The notes beneath the pieces are model-generated. The model saw nothing but the letters and a program-made list of their open reading frames with translations, had not been told where the DNA came from and searched no databases. The translations under genes were made by a program, and so were the position numbers. This document shows positions 5,974 to 5,976 of a stretch of DNA of 5,976 bases, in pieces. The first letter of the stretch is position 1. Every line of letters begins with the position of its first letter. Source of the DNA: Lachnospiraceae bacterium (GTDB lineage Bacteria; Bacillota_A; Clostridia; Lachnospirales; Lachnospiraceae); assembly GCA_028694115.1 (NCBI GenBank), contig JAQUUB010000179.1, positions 1-5,976 on the forward strand, written 5' to 3'.

Positions 5974-5976
5974 ACC

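Larger units (their letters stand above)
1..5976. mobile_element. Part of a probable integrative mobilizable element carrying a type II restriction-modification cassette
   Basis: A MobV-type relaxase on the left and a large serine recombinase on the right bracket a restriction-modification cassette. This combination is known from clostridial mobilizable elements of the Tn4451 group, where TnpX does excision and integration and TnpZ is the relaxase. The left end of the element lies outside the window because the relaxase is cut. The right end may lie just beyond the recombinase promoter, at or past the inverted repeat at 5911-5973. No duplicated attachment site can be seen because only one end is present. 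The element assignment rests on gene content and order, so the exact limits are unknown. Confidence 0.65.

Overview
The window looks like the cargo-bearing part of an integrative mobilizable element from a low-GC gut Firmicute, probably Lachnospiraceae or a related clostridial family. Three things suggest this: the AT-rich sequence, purine-rich ribosome binding sites, and the kinds of recombinase and relaxase present. The host assignment is from memory of these protein families, not from a search.

Layout, left to right. (1) 1-532, minus strand: the N-terminal 177 residues of a MobV/Pre-type relaxase that runs off the left edge. (2) About 560-700: a dense cluster of overlapping inverted repeats just upstream of the relaxase, a candidate transfer origin. 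(3) 730-760: a hairpin with a run of U on the leftward strand, which may mark the edge of the mobile-element backbone. (4) 793-2276, plus strand: a two-copy C-box-like operator and promoter, a 69-residue XRE-type controller protein, and a 395-residue restriction endonuclease whose C-terminal part resembles MspI. (5) 2270-2315: a bidirectional terminator holding both convergent stop codons. (6) 2313-3906, minus strand: a complete DNA cytosine-5 methyltransferase of 470 residues, preceded one base upstream by a 59-residue ribbon-helix-helix protein. Both are driven by a near-consensus promoter at 3926-3954. (7) 4008-5873, minus strand: a 621-residue large serine recombinase of the TnpX/TndX type. 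(8) 5911-5973: a long imperfect inverted repeat upstream of the recombinase, probably near the element end or in the recombinase leader.

How the parts work together. The recombinase would excise and integrate the element, and the relaxase would nick the candidate oriT for mobilization by a helper conjugation system. The order (recombinase at one end, cargo, MobV relaxase) resembles the Tn4451 group, with a type II restriction-modification cassette in place of a resistance gene. The cassette appears wired for safe establishment. The methyltransferase operon has its own strong promoter, while the nuclease is placed behind a controller protein and tandem operators, the usual way such systems delay restriction until the new host DNA is methylated. 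The most unusual parts are the N-terminal extension of the MspI-like nuclease, the ribbon-helix-helix gene in the methyltransferase operon, and the 26-bp hairpin by the recombinase whose only mismatches become G-U pairs in the recombinase-sense RNA.
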